Source: Acidobacteria bacterium OLB17
GTDB lineage: Bacteria > Acidobacteriota > Blastocatellia > Pyrinomonadales > Pyrinomonadaceae
Length of the DNA stretch: 32,944 bases
Reading direction: 5' to 3'
Assembly (NCBI GenBank): GCA_001567505.1
Contig: LLEU01000009.1
Coordinates: forward strand, 1 to 32,944
Shown: piece by piece, positions 5,856 through 14,743 of the stretch
Numbering within the stretch: position 1 is the stretch's first letter
Layout: every line of letters begins with the position of its first letter
The notes under the pieces: model-generated
The model's database searches: none
What the model saw: only the letters and a program-made list of their open reading frames with translations
What the model was told of the DNA's origin: nothing
Position numbers and translations under genes: made by a program

Positions 5856-8099
5856 ATGGCACCAGACCCACGCGAAAAATTCTCTCGTATTGTTACGATC
5901 GCCCTAGGTGCGGCGGCTCTCGTCTTTGGGATCAGTAAGTTCTCCGTCGAGAATCTGACACCGCTTCTGGCTGCCCTTGTCCTGTTCGCTGTCTTTATCG
6001 CCCCGCGTGCGAGCATTCCGCTTCCGGGGACAGATATTGCACTCACGTTCGCCGACGCCTGCGTCTATCTCGCCTTCCTCTTTTACGGCGGCCCGACCGC
6101 GATCTGTTTGGCCGGTATCGAGACCGGAGCGAACTGCGTCTATCTTTATCGCCGCGGCTTCAAGTTCGACTACTTGATGGTACCCGTCAACATCTCGCTC
6201 AACGTAACTGCGTTCGCGGGCGCATATCTGATCTGGAGCGTGCTGCCGTCGGCCGGGTTCATGAAACCGGAGATCGGCAGTACCCAGCATCTGATCGTGA
6301 CCTTGGGGATCATCGCAGTGCTCCATTTTGTGCTTGCCTCCTCGGTAATGTCTTTCTTGAGGGCAAAGCACCGACTCTTGGATGCGTACAAGAGTTGGCG
6401 ACGGGATTTTGCCTCCAGGGCGATGATGCATATAGTCGGTGCCGGGCTCGCGGCCCTCGTCTATATGCTGGCGACCTACGGCGACGTGCTGACGGCCGTC
6501 ATTTCGTTCATCGGCATCGGCATCGTCTATTTCAGCTACCGAAGATCCGTGACCGAGCTGACCGCCGCAATGCACGAGGCCGAAGAGGCCCAACGTGCGA
6601 AGGCAGAGACCGAACAGAGCCTTCGAAAAGAAGCAGAAGCCCATGCCGCCGCACTTGCCGCATCGTTGGAGAGCCAGGAACGTGCGAATCTCGCCCTTCG
6701 CAAGAGCGAGCAGGACTTTCAGCACGCCGCAATGCACGACGCGCTCACCGGTTTGGCGAATCGTAAGCTCTTTGGCGAAAAGCTGATGGCACGGATCGCG
6801 AAATATCGCAACGACAACCGCGCGGTCTATCACGTCCTTTTCCTCGACCTCTCGCGTTTCAAGAACATCAACGACAGCTTGGGCCACACGATCGGCGACA
6901 AGGTATTAAGTGTTGCGGCACGACGATTCCTGCGGCTGGTGACGCCGTCTGATACGGTCGCACGGATCGGCGGGGATGAATTCGCGATCGTGCTCAAAGG
7001 CCCTTCGACGGCGGCCAAAGCAAAGAAGGTCGCGCAGCGCATCCACGCAAGCATCTCGCAGCCATTCTCACTCAGCGGCAATCGTATCTCGATCTCCGTG
7101 AATATCGGGATCGCACCGGCAGATATGGAGTATTCAATGCCGGAAGAGGTGCTCCGCGACGCCGATATCGCAATGAATTTTGCCAAGGCACAGCGTGAGG
7201 GCGTGGCCGTCTTCTCAAGGGACCTCCGAACGCGATTCCTCGAACGTGTGCGCCTTGAAATGGATCTCGGCCACGCCATCGACCGCGGCGAGCTCTCGAT
7301 GAGCTATCAGCCGCTCGTCAGTCTCTCGGACGGAAAGCTCCTCGGGTTCGAGTCGCTCCTTCGGTGGAATCACAGCGAATTCGGGAATATCTCGCCCGCG
7401 AGATTCATCCCGATCGCCGAGGATTCTGGGCTTATTATCCCGATCACAAAGTGGATCTTGCGTGAGACCACAAACACGATGGCCGAATGGCGAAAGATCT
7501 CGCCCGAGACGCGCGACCTCTTGGTGAGCGTGAACATCTCGGGAAAGCATTTATCAAGCGACGACCTGCTTTACGACATCGAATATGCGCTTGAGACATC
7601 GCGGCTTGCGACCGACGGCCTAAAGCTCGAGATCACCGAAAGCACGGCGATGGACGACCCGAATCTCACGCTCAAGCTTCTCAAAGACCTGAAGCGGCTT
7701 GGCGTTCTTCTGAGCCTCGATGATTTCGGCACGGGCTACTCCAGCCTGAGCATCCTTCAAAAACTTCCGTTCGACACGATCAAGATCGACCGCTCGTTCG
7801 TCTCGGCGGTCGGACCAAATGGCGAGGATTCCGAGATCCTGCGCACGATCGTCTCTCTGGCAAAGAACCTTCGGATGAAGGTTATAGCCGAAGGCATCGA
7901 GACCGCGTCCCAGCTTGCCGTTCTGCAGCACCTGGGCTGCGATTACGGCCAGGGATATCTCCTTGCAAAACCAATGACGGCCGCAAGGGCCGAGGCCGCT
8001 CTAACTGAGGGCCGCAGCTGGCTTCCGCTTGCCGTTGCCGACGATCCACTTATAATCAATCACCTCGACGACGACGGCACAGATATCAAGGTCTTTTGA
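5856..8099 (+). CDS. Membrane-bound GGDEF-EAL cyclic-di-GMP enzyme
   Basis: A 747-residue protein that should make and/or break cyclic-di-GMP at the inner membrane. Residues 10-230 contain about six to seven hydrophobic helices (a MASE-like sensor). Residues 235-290 form an Ala/Glu/Lys/Arg-rich coiled coil that joins the sensor to the GGDEF domain. The active loop GGDEF (372-376) is intact. The product-inhibition site normally RxxD just before it is TPSD, so the key arginine is missing. The EAL domain has FESL (Glu499 kept, Ala to Ser), then NISGKHLS, ITES, DDFGTGYSSLS, KIDRSFV, AEGIET and QGYLLAKP, all expected for phosphodiesterase activity. Both activities look possible. The stop overlaps the long reading frame of the next gene, but that gene's likely start is about 100 bases further on. 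Confidence 0.92.
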   Translation: MAPDPREKFSRIVTIALGAAALVFGISKFSVENLTPLLAALVLFAVFIAPRASIPLPGTDIALTFADACVYLAFLFYGGPTAICLAGIETGANCVYLYRRGFKFDYLMVPVNISLNVTAFAGAYLIWSVLPSAGFMKPEIGSTQHLIVTLGIIAVLHFVLASSVMSFLRAKHRLLDAYKSWRRDFASRAMMHIVGAGLAALVYMLATYGDVLTAVISFIGIGIVYFSYRRSVTELTAAMHEAEEAQRAKAETEQSLRKEAEAHAAALAASLESQERANLALRKSEQDFQHAAMHDALTGLANRKLFGEKLMARIAKYRNDNRAVYHVLFLDLSRFKNINDSLGHTIGDKVLSVAARRFLRLVTPSDTVARIGGDEFAIVLKGPSTAAKAKKVAQRIHASISQPFSLSGNRISISVNIGIAPADMEYSMPEEVLRDADIAMNFAKAQREGVAVFSRDLRTRFLERVRLEMDLGHAIDRGELSMSYQPLVSLSDGKLLGFESLLRWNHSEFGNISPARFIPIAEDSGLIIPITKWILRETTNTMAEWRKISPETRDLLVSVNISGKHLSSDDLLYDIEYALETSRLATDGLKLEITESTAMDDPNLTLKLLKDLKRLGVLLSLDDFGTGYSSLSILQKLPFDTIKIDRSFVSAVGPNGEDSEILRTIVSLAKNLRMKVIAEGIETASQLAVLQHLGCDYGQGYLLAKPMTAARAEAALTEGRSWLPLAVADDPLIINHLDDDGTDIKVF

Positions 8100-8203
8100 G
8101 CTGCGGAGTTCCCCGCGATCCCTACCGCCGAACATTTCTTTTTAAGAGCCGCAAGGTCTATACTCTTCGCGTACTAAATACAATGCGAGGTGACCGTCCC
8201 GAT

Positions 8204-10324
8204 ATGCTCAAGAAGAGTTTTGCCCTATTCCTTCTCCTTTCATTTCTTACCGTAAGTTTTCCGGCGCAGGCCAAATACACATATCCGGCCGCGAGGCGTT
8301 CGGACCAGACCGACGACTTTCACGGCGTCAAGGTTCCGGATCCGTATCGCTGGATGGAAGACACGGATTCCGCAGAAATGCGTTCGTGGATCGAGAGCGA
8401 GAACAAGTTGACCGAGTCCTACCTTGAGAAGATCCCGCAGCGGGAGAAGATCAAGGCACGGCTGACCGAGCTTTGGAATTACGAACGGTATTCGGCCCCG
8501 TCGAAGGTCGCGGAGGGCTTCTATATCTACTCGAAGAATGACGGCCTTCAGAATCAAAGCGTCCTGTACCGTGCGAATTCCGTGACCGATGAGGGCAAGG
8601 TCTTCTTTGACCCGAACAAGATCCTTGCGGACGGAACGGCGGCGCTTTCCGGTTCAAGGTTCACTGAGGACGGCAAACTTTGGGCCTACGGCGTTTCGAT
8701 CGCAGGAAGCGACCGCACCGAGTGGCACGTAATGGACACCGCGACGGGCAAGCTCCTGCCGGACACGCTCGCACCGAATCGACAGGGCGTCTCGGCCTGG
8801 AGCAAAGACAACAGCGGGTTTTACTATTCGAGCTACGCCCCGACAAAGAAAGGCGAAGAGCTAAAAGAGAATACGTTCTTCCAAAAGATCTATTACCACA
8901 AGCTCGGCACCCCGCAGTCCGACGACTATGTCGTATATGAACGCCCGGACAACAAGGAGTATTTCTCCGGCGCAGAGATCAGCGAGGACGGAAATTGGCT
9001 GCTTATCACGGTCGGCAAGGGCACCGAGCGGATGAATATGGTCTATTTCAAGAATTTGACGATGGAGCGCGCCGGGTTCACGCCGCTTGTCGAGAATCTT
9101 GAGAACAGCTGGAATTTCATCGGCAACGACGGTTCGACCTTCTACTTCCAGACCGACAAGGATGCACCTCGCGGCAAGATCGTGAAGGTCGATGTCCTTT
9201 CCCGCGATCAAAAATTCGTTGACGTAATACCGCAGACGGCGGATTCGATCGCCGGCGTGAGCCTTCTCGACAATGACAAGCTCGTCGTCAACTATTTGAA
9301 AGATGCTCACACCGCGATCAAGATCTTTCGGCTCGACGGCAAATTCCTTCGCGACGTAAAGCTGCCGGGCATCGGTTCGGCGGGCGGCTTCGGAGGAAAA
9401 CGCAAGGACAGCGAGACCTTCTATTCATACTCGAGCTTTAACGCTCCGCCGACGATCTACAGCTACGATATGAAGACCGGTAAGAGCACGCTCTTCCGCA
9501 GCTCGAAGGTCAAATTCGATCCGTCGCAGTACGAGGTCAAAGAGGTCTTCTATCCTTCGAAGGACGGCACGAAGATCCCGATGTTCCTCACCTATAAGAA
9601 AGGCATCAAGCTCGACGGCAAGAACCCGACGCTTCTTTACGGCTATGGCGGCTTTAATATCGCGATGACGCCGGGCTTCTCGGTCGCACGTCTCGGGTGG
9701 CTCGAAATGGGCGGCGTCTATGCGGTCGCCTGCCTTCGCGGCGGCAGCGAGTACGGCAAGGATTGGTGGACCGCAGGTTCGAGGCTCAACAAGCAGAACG
9801 TCTTTGACGATTTCGCGTGGGCCGCAAAATGGCTCATCGCGAACAAATATACTTCCACGCCGAAACTTGCTATAAACGGCGGCTCGAACGGCGGACTCCT
9901 TGTCGGCGCGACATTGAATCAGCATCCCGATCTTTTCGCGGCCGCGGTGCCGCAGGTCGGCGTGATGGATATGCTCCGCTTTGATAAATTCACGATCGGC
10001 TGGGCCTGGCGGAGCGATTACGGCAATCCCGCGGACGCCGCTGACTTCAAGGCGATGTATGCCTACTCGCCCTACCACAACGCAAAGAAAGGCACGAAAT
10101 ATCCGGCGGTACTTGTAACGACCGCCGACCACGACGACCGTGTGTTCCCTGCCCACAGCTTTAAGTACACGGCGGCAATGCAGTATGCACAAGCGGGCGA
10201 TGCACCGGTCTTGATCCGCATCCAGACCCGCGGCGGACACGGTGCCGGCCTCCCGACGACGGCGGCGATCCAGCAGCAGGCGGATATCTATGCTTTCCTG
10301 GCAAAGAACCTGGGGATGGAATGA
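8204..10324 (+). CDS. Secreted prolyl oligopeptidase (S9A)
   Basis: A serine peptidase of family S9A that cuts short peptides after proline. The frame is open from 8096, but the ATG at 8204 is the likely start: it is preceded by GAGGTGA and gives a clean signal peptide (LKKSFALFLLLSFLTVS, cleavage near AQA). This gives 706 residues, the usual size. The beta-propeller N-terminal part starts at YPAARRSDQTDDFHG and DPYRWMED, and the C-terminal alpha/beta-hydrolase carries the triad: Ser in NGGSNGGLL, Asp in TADHDDRV, His in RGGHGAG. Export implies a periplasmic or extracellular role in peptide use. The TPR gene follows after 17 bases and is probably co-transcribed. Confidence 0.92.
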   Translation: MLKKSFALFLLLSFLTVSFPAQAKYTYPAARRSDQTDDFHGVKVPDPYRWMEDTDSAEMRSWIESENKLTESYLEKIPQREKIKARLTELWNYERYSAPSKVAEGFYIYSKNDGLQNQSVLYRANSVTDEGKVFFDPNKILADGTAALSGSRFTEDGKLWAYGVSIAGSDRTEWHVMDTATGKLLPDTLAPNRQGVSAWSKDNSGFYYSSYAPTKKGEELKENTFFQKIYYHKLGTPQSDDYVVYERPDNKEYFSGAEISEDGNWLLITVGKGTERMNMVYFKNLTMERAGFTPLVENLENSWNFIGNDGSTFYFQTDKDAPRGKIVKVDVLSRDQKFVDVIPQTADSIAGVSLLDNDKLVVNYLKDAHTAIKIFRLDGKFLRDVKLPGIGSAGGFGGKRKDSETFYSYSSFNAPPTIYSYDMKTGKSTLFRSSKVKFDPSQYEVKEVFYPSKDGTKIPMFLTYKKGIKLDGKNPTLLYGYGGFNIAMTPGFSVARLGWLEMGGVYAVACLRGGSEYGKDWWTAGSRLNKQNVFDDFAWAAKWLIANKYTSTPKLAINGGSNGGLLVGATLNQHPDLFAAAVPQVGVMDMLRFDKFTIGWAWRSDYGNPADAADFKAMYAYSPYHNAKKGTKYPAVLVTTADHDDRVFPAHSFKYTAAMQYAQAGDAPVLIRIQTRGGHGAGLPTTAAIQQQADIYAFLAKNLGME

Positions 10325-10341
10325 AATAAAGTGGGTGGCTT

Positions 10342-11229
10342 ATGAAAAACTTATTCGATCGCGTTCTCTTATTGGCTGTCGCCGTTGTCTTTTGCGCGGC
10401 GGCAGCGTCGGCGCAGGCCACGAAGTGTGCAAAGGGCGACAATAAATGCCTGATCGCCGAGTACACTAAGCAGATCGCTGCCGATCCGTCGAATGCCGAG
10501 GCTTATTACGCTCGCGGAAACGCTTTTTACAATCTGGGCAATTACGATCAGGCGATCTCTGACCTGTCAAAGTACATTGCTTCCCGGCCGAACGATGAGT
10601 ACCTCGCGGACGGCTATAACTCTCGCGGCTTGGCCTACAAGAGCAAAAAGCAGTACTCGGAGGCGATCGCGGATTTCTCGGCGGCGATAAGTGTCTATCC
10701 GCGAGCCACATACGCGATCGTAAATCGCGGCAGGACTTACTACAAATTGGGCAAGTATGACGAGTCGATAGCCGACCTTACGGCGGCGATAAAGCAGCAG
10801 CCTTCAACCGCCGGGAACTATATCGACCGCGGGATCGCCTATATGCGAAAGGAGCTCGATGACCTCGCATTAAAGGACTTCAACACATCGATCAGTCTCG
10901 ATCCGAACGGCGGCGAGGCCTACTACAACCGGTCTCTGATCTACAGTTATCAGAAGTTATACACGCTCGCGATCAAGGACCTCGACAAGTACATCTCCCT
11001 TAACGTCTCGAACCTTGTTTACCTTGCGGACGGATACCAGCACAGGGCGTCGAATTATCGTGCCCTTGGAAAGAACGCCGAAGCCCTGAGGGACGTGAAT
11101 GCCGCTCTCGATCTTGACCCGAATGACCCTTCGATCTATCGCTTGAGGGCAAGCATTTACCGGGCAATGGGCAAGATCGCACTCGCAGCTGCGGACGAGA
11201 CGAAGGCCGCCTCGCTGCCAAAACCCTAA
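10342..11229 (+). CDS. Secreted TPR-repeat protein
   Basis: A 295-residue protein with a signal peptide (LLLAVAVVFCAAAASAQA, cleavage after AQA) and then about seven tetratricopeptide repeats filling residues 40-290. Examples are AYYARGNAFYNLGNYDQAIS, NSRGLAYKSKKQYSEAIADF and YRLRASIYRAMGKIALAAAD. TPR arrays bind peptides or partner proteins, here in the periplasm or outside. Two cysteines lie close together after the signal peptide (KCAKGDNKC). It comes 17 bases after the prolyl oligopeptidase gene. No enzymatic domain is seen, so its partner is unknown. Confidence 0.85.
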   Translation: MKNLFDRVLLLAVAVVFCAAAASAQATKCAKGDNKCLIAEYTKQIAADPSNAEAYYARGNAFYNLGNYDQAISDLSKYIASRPNDEYLADGYNSRGLAYKSKKQYSEAIADFSAAISVYPRATYAIVNRGRTYYKLGKYDESIADLTAAIKQQPSTAGNYIDRGIAYMRKELDDLALKDFNTSISLDPNGGEAYYNRSLIYSYQKLYTLAIKDLDKYISLNVSNLVYLADGYQHRASNYRALGKNAEALRDVNAALDLDPNDPSIYRLRASIYRAMGKIALAAADETKAASLPKP

Positions 11230-11261
11230 GTCCGACCCCACCCGAACCAGGGCCTCATCGT

Positions 11262-11299
11262 CACCCGAAAATGAAATGGCGGCCGGTTGCCCGGCCGCC
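11262..11299 (-). terminator. Terminator hairpin of the lipoprotein gene
   Basis: A perfect 9-bp GC stem (11278-11286 with 11291-11299, loop TTGC) lies between the convergent TPR and lipoprotein genes. Read on the minus strand it is followed by ATTTCATTTT, a broken T tract, so it probably ends the lipoprotein transcript. It may also stop the plus-strand transcript, though no T run follows there. Confidence 0.6.
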
Positions 11300-11326
11300 T
11301 CGCATAAGCTTCTCTAACGCAGGGCG

Positions 11327-11635
11327 TTAGTTGCTCTTGCTGACGCTGCCGGGTTTCTGTACGGCCTTGCTGTCCGTGCTCTTGTCGTCCGTCTTGTCGG
11401 CGGCCTTCGGATCCGTCGCCGGCACGGCCGCTTTCGGGTCGGACGCTGCGGGTTTTGCAGTACCGTTCACGGGTGAACCCGTCGGCTGTGCTGTCGGGGA
11501 CGCGGCCGGTGCGGTCGCCGTCGGCGATGCGGCCGGGGTCGTCGGTTTCGTGTTCTGCGGCGCGGTGCCCGAACAAGCTGATGCCAATGCAGCCGATGCT
11601 GCCAAAACTGTTCCAAGAATTACTGATCTTCTCAT
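11327..11635 (-). CDS. Small Pro/Thr/Ala-rich lipoprotein
   Basis: The frame is open from a GTG at 11650, but the ATG at 11635 is preferred. AAGGAA lies just upstream as a ribosome-binding site, and the protein then starts MRRSVILG, a good lipoprotein signal. The lipobox-like end ALASAC places the lipidated cysteine about 21 residues in. The remaining ~80 residues are low-complexity Pro, Thr, Ala, Ser, Lys and Asp with repeats of ASPTA and DPKAA type, so the mature part is probably disordered, such as a tether or spacer in the cell envelope. No known domain is visible. It has its own terminator and sits downstream of the PBP gene on the same strand, 203 bases away. Confidence 0.65.
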   Translation of the reverse strand: MRRSVILGTVLAASAALASACSGTAPQNTKPTTPAASPTATAPAASPTAQPTGSPVNGTAKPAASDPKAAVPATDPKAADKTDDKSTDSKAVQKPGSVSKSN

Positions 11636-11745
11636 TGTTTTTCCTTTCACGCCCGCCTTCGCCCACGGCTCTTTCCGGTACGCCGAGCGAGCAAACGGCG
11701 ATACCTCCGCATTTTATTGTTTCACGGGCAGATCGAAGAAGGTAA

Positions 11746-11761
11746 TTTCCGGTATCGGAAA
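11746..11761. promoter_or_regulatory. Perfect dyad TTTCCG-N4-CGGAAA
   Basis: A 6+4+6 perfect inverted repeat in the 202-base gap between the PBP gene end and the lipoprotein start, about 110 bases upstream of the latter. It could be a regulator site for the lipoprotein gene or a small hairpin behind the PBP transcript. No regulator is known to match. Confidence 0.3.
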
Positions 11762-11837
11762 CGCACTTCCCCCAACCCCGCGAATGAAGAACGCAGGCCT
11801 TTCGGAATCTTGCAGGAAAAATGAAGAAAATTTTGCG

Positions 11838-14687
11838 TCAGCGATGGAAGGTGCAGAATTCCTTGGGTTCGGTGCCCTTCGCAAAGCTTCGCGACTCTCG
11901 CTGCGGGCATTTTGACGTCGCACGCATCCCGGTCAGCGGGCAGATCATCACGGTCACGAGATCCTTCGGCGGCCGCTGCTCATTCTGATCGCCGGCTCCG
12001 GCCGCAGGATCCTCAGCAGAATCCGCCCAGCTTTGCTCGATCGGCGTCTGTGACGGAAGCGGCAGTGGGCCGTCTCCCGCAAGCGCGTCCTCGGTCGAGA
12101 TGAGCTGGCGATTAGGAAGTGTTCCCGCGATAAAAAGTTCGGTGCGTAAGAATTCCTTTGGAATGTTCGTGACGTAGATCTGGTCCTCGGTCGGTGTTAC
12201 GGGCGGTTCATCGATCAGCGACGGATCCACGCCTTCGCTTGGCGGCATAGGCGTCGGCGTCGGGGATGCGGCAGCATTCGGGTCGGCGGTCAGGTCGTCC
12301 AGCGGCCGGATCAGCGAGCCGTTCCGAATATCGATCTCGGCACGGCGAATTCCCGACGGCATCATCCAGTCGCCATTCCATTCCGGGTGAAGAGCGAGTG
12401 CGGCCTTCATAAAATCGGCCCAGATCGGCAGAGCGGAGTCCGAGCCCTGCATACCGAGGTCGTCGCCGTTGTCAAAACCGACGTAAACTACCGTCACGAG
12501 TTCGGGCGTGAATCCTGCGAACCAACCGTCACGCGACGTTCCCGTCTTGCCCGCGAACGCGGTCTTTCCCGGCACGTTCTGAAAGCCCCACGCTCGAGCT
12601 CCTGCTGCCGTACCTCGATTGATGACGTCCTTCATCATATCGTCCAAAATGTACGCAACATCAGGACGGATGACGCTCTGGCGGTCGGGCGTTACGAGCT
12701 TTTCGGTGCGGCCGTCGCCGCTTGTGATCTGCGTGATCGGCGTCGGGAGAACGCGGTCGCCAAGATTCGCGAACATCGTGTAGGCGGTCGCGACCTCGAG
12801 CGGCGTTGCCTCGGCCGTACCGAGCGCCATCGAAGGATACGCCTTCTCGACCTTCGGAAAGCCGGCCTTCGCCGCAAGATTCATAACTTTCCCGATATTG
12901 AGCTGCATCGCTAGATCGACCGTTATCACGTTCTTGCTCTTTACGAGCGCGTCGCGCAGCGTAAGCTCCTTGCCGGAGAATGTATCGCCAAAATTGTTCG
13001 GCGAATAGCTGTCCTGGTTGAAGGTGAAGACCTTTTTCTCGTCCTTCAGCACGGTCGCCGCCGTAAAGACCCGCGAGCCGGAATCGTATGCCGAATTTAT
13101 CGCCGTTCCGTAAACGAACGGCTTGAAGACGCTTCCCGGCTGGCGTTTTGCGTCGGTCGCACGATTGAACTGATTCTGCAAGTAATCGCGGCCGCCGACC
13201 ATCGCGACGATCTCGCCCGTCTTCGGCCTTATCGAAACCAATGCCGCGTTCAGGTTGTCCTTCTTCTTCGGGAAGTATTTATCAAGCGCGGCAAGCCGTT
13301 TTGAGACCGTCTCGTACGCCATCTTTTGCAGGTCGGGATCGATCGACGTGTAAACGCGAAGATGCTGGAGAGCTTCCGGGTCAGAGACGAGTTTTGGAAG
13401 CTGCTCGATCGCGTATTGCGAAAAATACGGCATACCCTGAAGGTCGCGTTTGCTGTCGATCTTCTTCAGCTCGATCGGCGTTGCCTTTGCGGATTCAGCC
13501 ATCTGCGGCGTGATCTCGCCCGCCTCGACCATCGATTGAAGCACCTGATTTCGCCGTTCCTCGGCCTTCTCAGGGTGCTTGTACGGACTGTAGCGGTTCG
13601 GGCTGCGGATGATGCCGGCGAGGAACGCCGCCTCAGGAAGCGTGAGCTGTGCGACGTCCTTCCCGAAATACGCATCGGCCGCTTCCCCGACGCCGTAGAT
13701 CGAAACGCCGGACTGCTGGCCGAGATAGATCTGGTTCGCATAGAGCGTGAAGATCTCCTGCTTCGTAAGCCGCGTCTCGAGGATCACGGACATATACGCT
13801 TCGGTCGCCTTCCGGGTCAAGGTGCGTTCGTTCGTAAGGAGAAGGTTCTTGATGAGCTGCTGCGTGATGGACGAACCGCCCTGTTTCGCAAGCGGCCCTT
13901 CGTCGTCGCCTTCATACCGGCGCCACGCCGCTCTGGCGATGCCGCGGAAATTCACGCCGTAGTGGTCAAAGAACGCGCGGTCCTCCGTGACCGTGATCGC
14001 CTTTACGAGCATCGGCGGGATGTCGTTGAAATTTATCGTTCGCCGGCGTCCATCGCCTTCGCCGGCGATCGAGCTAAGCATTTTCGGTTCGAGTTTTGCT
14101 TCCGTAACCTGCTGGCCGGAATCGCGGTCGCCGATCGCCTCGACGGATCTGCCGTCTTTCGAGAACTTGACGGTGAGCGCCGGGAACGCCTTCTGCCCGT
14201 CGATCATCGCAGAGGCTCCCGGCTCGATGCCGAAATTGTCGCCGTCGATCGAAAATCTGCTGCGCGAACGGTCGGCCTTATCGCTGCGTTCGATGTAGCC
14301 CGCCGACCGCAGATACGCCGTCAACTCGTCGCGAGAGATCTTCTCGCCTTTTCGCAGCGTCTTCGGCGCCGAATAAATGCCGGCCGTCGGCGTAAAAACT
14401 TCGCCCGACAACAGCTTTCGGTCGATCTGCTCTGAAAAATCGAACCAAAAGTATGTCGCGGTCAAGAACGCGGCAACGATCAAAATACCCGCGATCGAGA
14501 ACGTCCACGCATTGAAGATCATCCGCAGAATGCGCCGGAACCTCGAACGCGGCACAACTTTCTCCTGCGGCCGATGCTTCTTGAGCCAGGCTTTTGGCGG
14601 CTTCCTTGAACGTACGCGATTTGGGTTTCGAGTGTCGGGCATTGATCCGAAAGCGGCGGGCGGCACGAACTGCGGCCGAGAATTCAT
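11838..14687 (-). CDS. Class A penicillin-binding protein (bifunctional PBP1-type)
   Basis: A peptidoglycan glycosyltransferase/transpeptidase of about 949 residues. The frame extends to a TTG at 14702, but the ATG at 14687 is the better start. A basic cytoplasmic tail (RSRFRRI) precedes one membrane anchor (WTFSIAGILIVAAFL). The GT51 domain shows EDRAFFDHYGV, QGGSSITQQLIKN and the following family blocks up to RSPNRYSPY. The transpeptidase has SVFK (active serine, in PGSVFKPF), SKN and KTGTS. A domain of UvrB-like type between anchor and GT51, as in PBP1b, is likely. The long C-terminal tail is Pro-rich and then ends in a cysteine motif (ICPLTG, KCP, EFCTFH). It is divergent from the epimerase gene. 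Confidence 0.93.
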   Translation of the reverse strand: MNSRPQFVPPAAFGSMPDTRNPNRVRSRKPPKAWLKKHRPQEKVVPRSRFRRILRMIFNAWTFSIAGILIVAAFLTATYFWFDFSEQIDRKLLSGEVFTPTAGIYSAPKTLRKGEKISRDELTAYLRSAGYIERSDKADRSRSRFSIDGDNFGIEPGASAMIDGQKAFPALTVKFSKDGRSVEAIGDRDSGQQVTEAKLEPKMLSSIAGEGDGRRRTINFNDIPPMLVKAITVTEDRAFFDHYGVNFRGIARAAWRRYEGDDEGPLAKQGGSSITQQLIKNLLLTNERTLTRKATEAYMSVILETRLTKQEIFTLYANQIYLGQQSGVSIYGVGEAADAYFGKDVAQLTLPEAAFLAGIIRSPNRYSPYKHPEKAEERRNQVLQSMVEAGEITPQMAESAKATPIELKKIDSKRDLQGMPYFSQYAIEQLPKLVSDPEALQHLRVYTSIDPDLQKMAYETVSKRLAALDKYFPKKKDNLNAALVSIRPKTGEIVAMVGGRDYLQNQFNRATDAKRQPGSVFKPFVYGTAINSAYDSGSRVFTAATVLKDEKKVFTFNQDSYSPNNFGDTFSGKELTLRDALVKSKNVITVDLAMQLNIGKVMNLAAKAGFPKVEKAYPSMALGTAEATPLEVATAYTMFANLGDRVLPTPITQITSGDGRTEKLVTPDRQSVIRPDVAYILDDMMKDVINRGTAAGARAWGFQNVPGKTAFAGKTGTSRDGWFAGFTPELVTVVYVGFDNGDDLGMQGSDSALPIWADFMKAALALHPEWNGDWMMPSGIRRAEIDIRNGSLIRPLDDLTADPNAAASPTPTPMPPSEGVDPSLIDEPPVTPTEDQIYVTNIPKEFLRTELFIAGTLPNRQLISTEDALAGDGPLPLPSQTPIEQSWADSAEDPAAGAGDQNEQRPPKDLVTVMICPLTGMRATSKCPQRESRSFAKGTEPKEFCTFHR

Positions 14688-14707
14688 TTTACTATATCCC
14701 AACGTTC

Positions 14708-14736
14708 TTGAAGTAGAGGAAATAATCCTTTCTAAT
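14708..14736 (+). promoter_or_regulatory. Promoter of the LPS-sugar operon, giving a leaderless message
   Basis: TTGAAG (14708-14713) and TCTAAT (14731-14736) are 17 bases apart, close to the sigma-70 consensus. The -10 box ends 7 bases before the GTG start at 14744, so transcription would begin at or next to the start codon. No ribosome-binding site is present. Confidence 0.6.
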
Positions 14737-14743
14737 TGAATCT

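Noticed and set aside
5904..6887. Minus-strand open frame of 327 codons opposite the GGDEF-EAL gene
   Set aside because: Shadow of a strongly conserved coding region; no domain recognisable.
8096..8203. N-terminal extension of the prolyl oligopeptidase
   Set aside because: It would place 36 charged residues before the signal peptide; the ATG at 8204 has a ribosome-binding site.
13326..14435. Plus-strand open frame of 369 codons inside the PBP gene
   Set aside because: Antisense to the GT51 and linker regions of the PBP; Arg/Leu-rich with no motif or ribosome-binding site.
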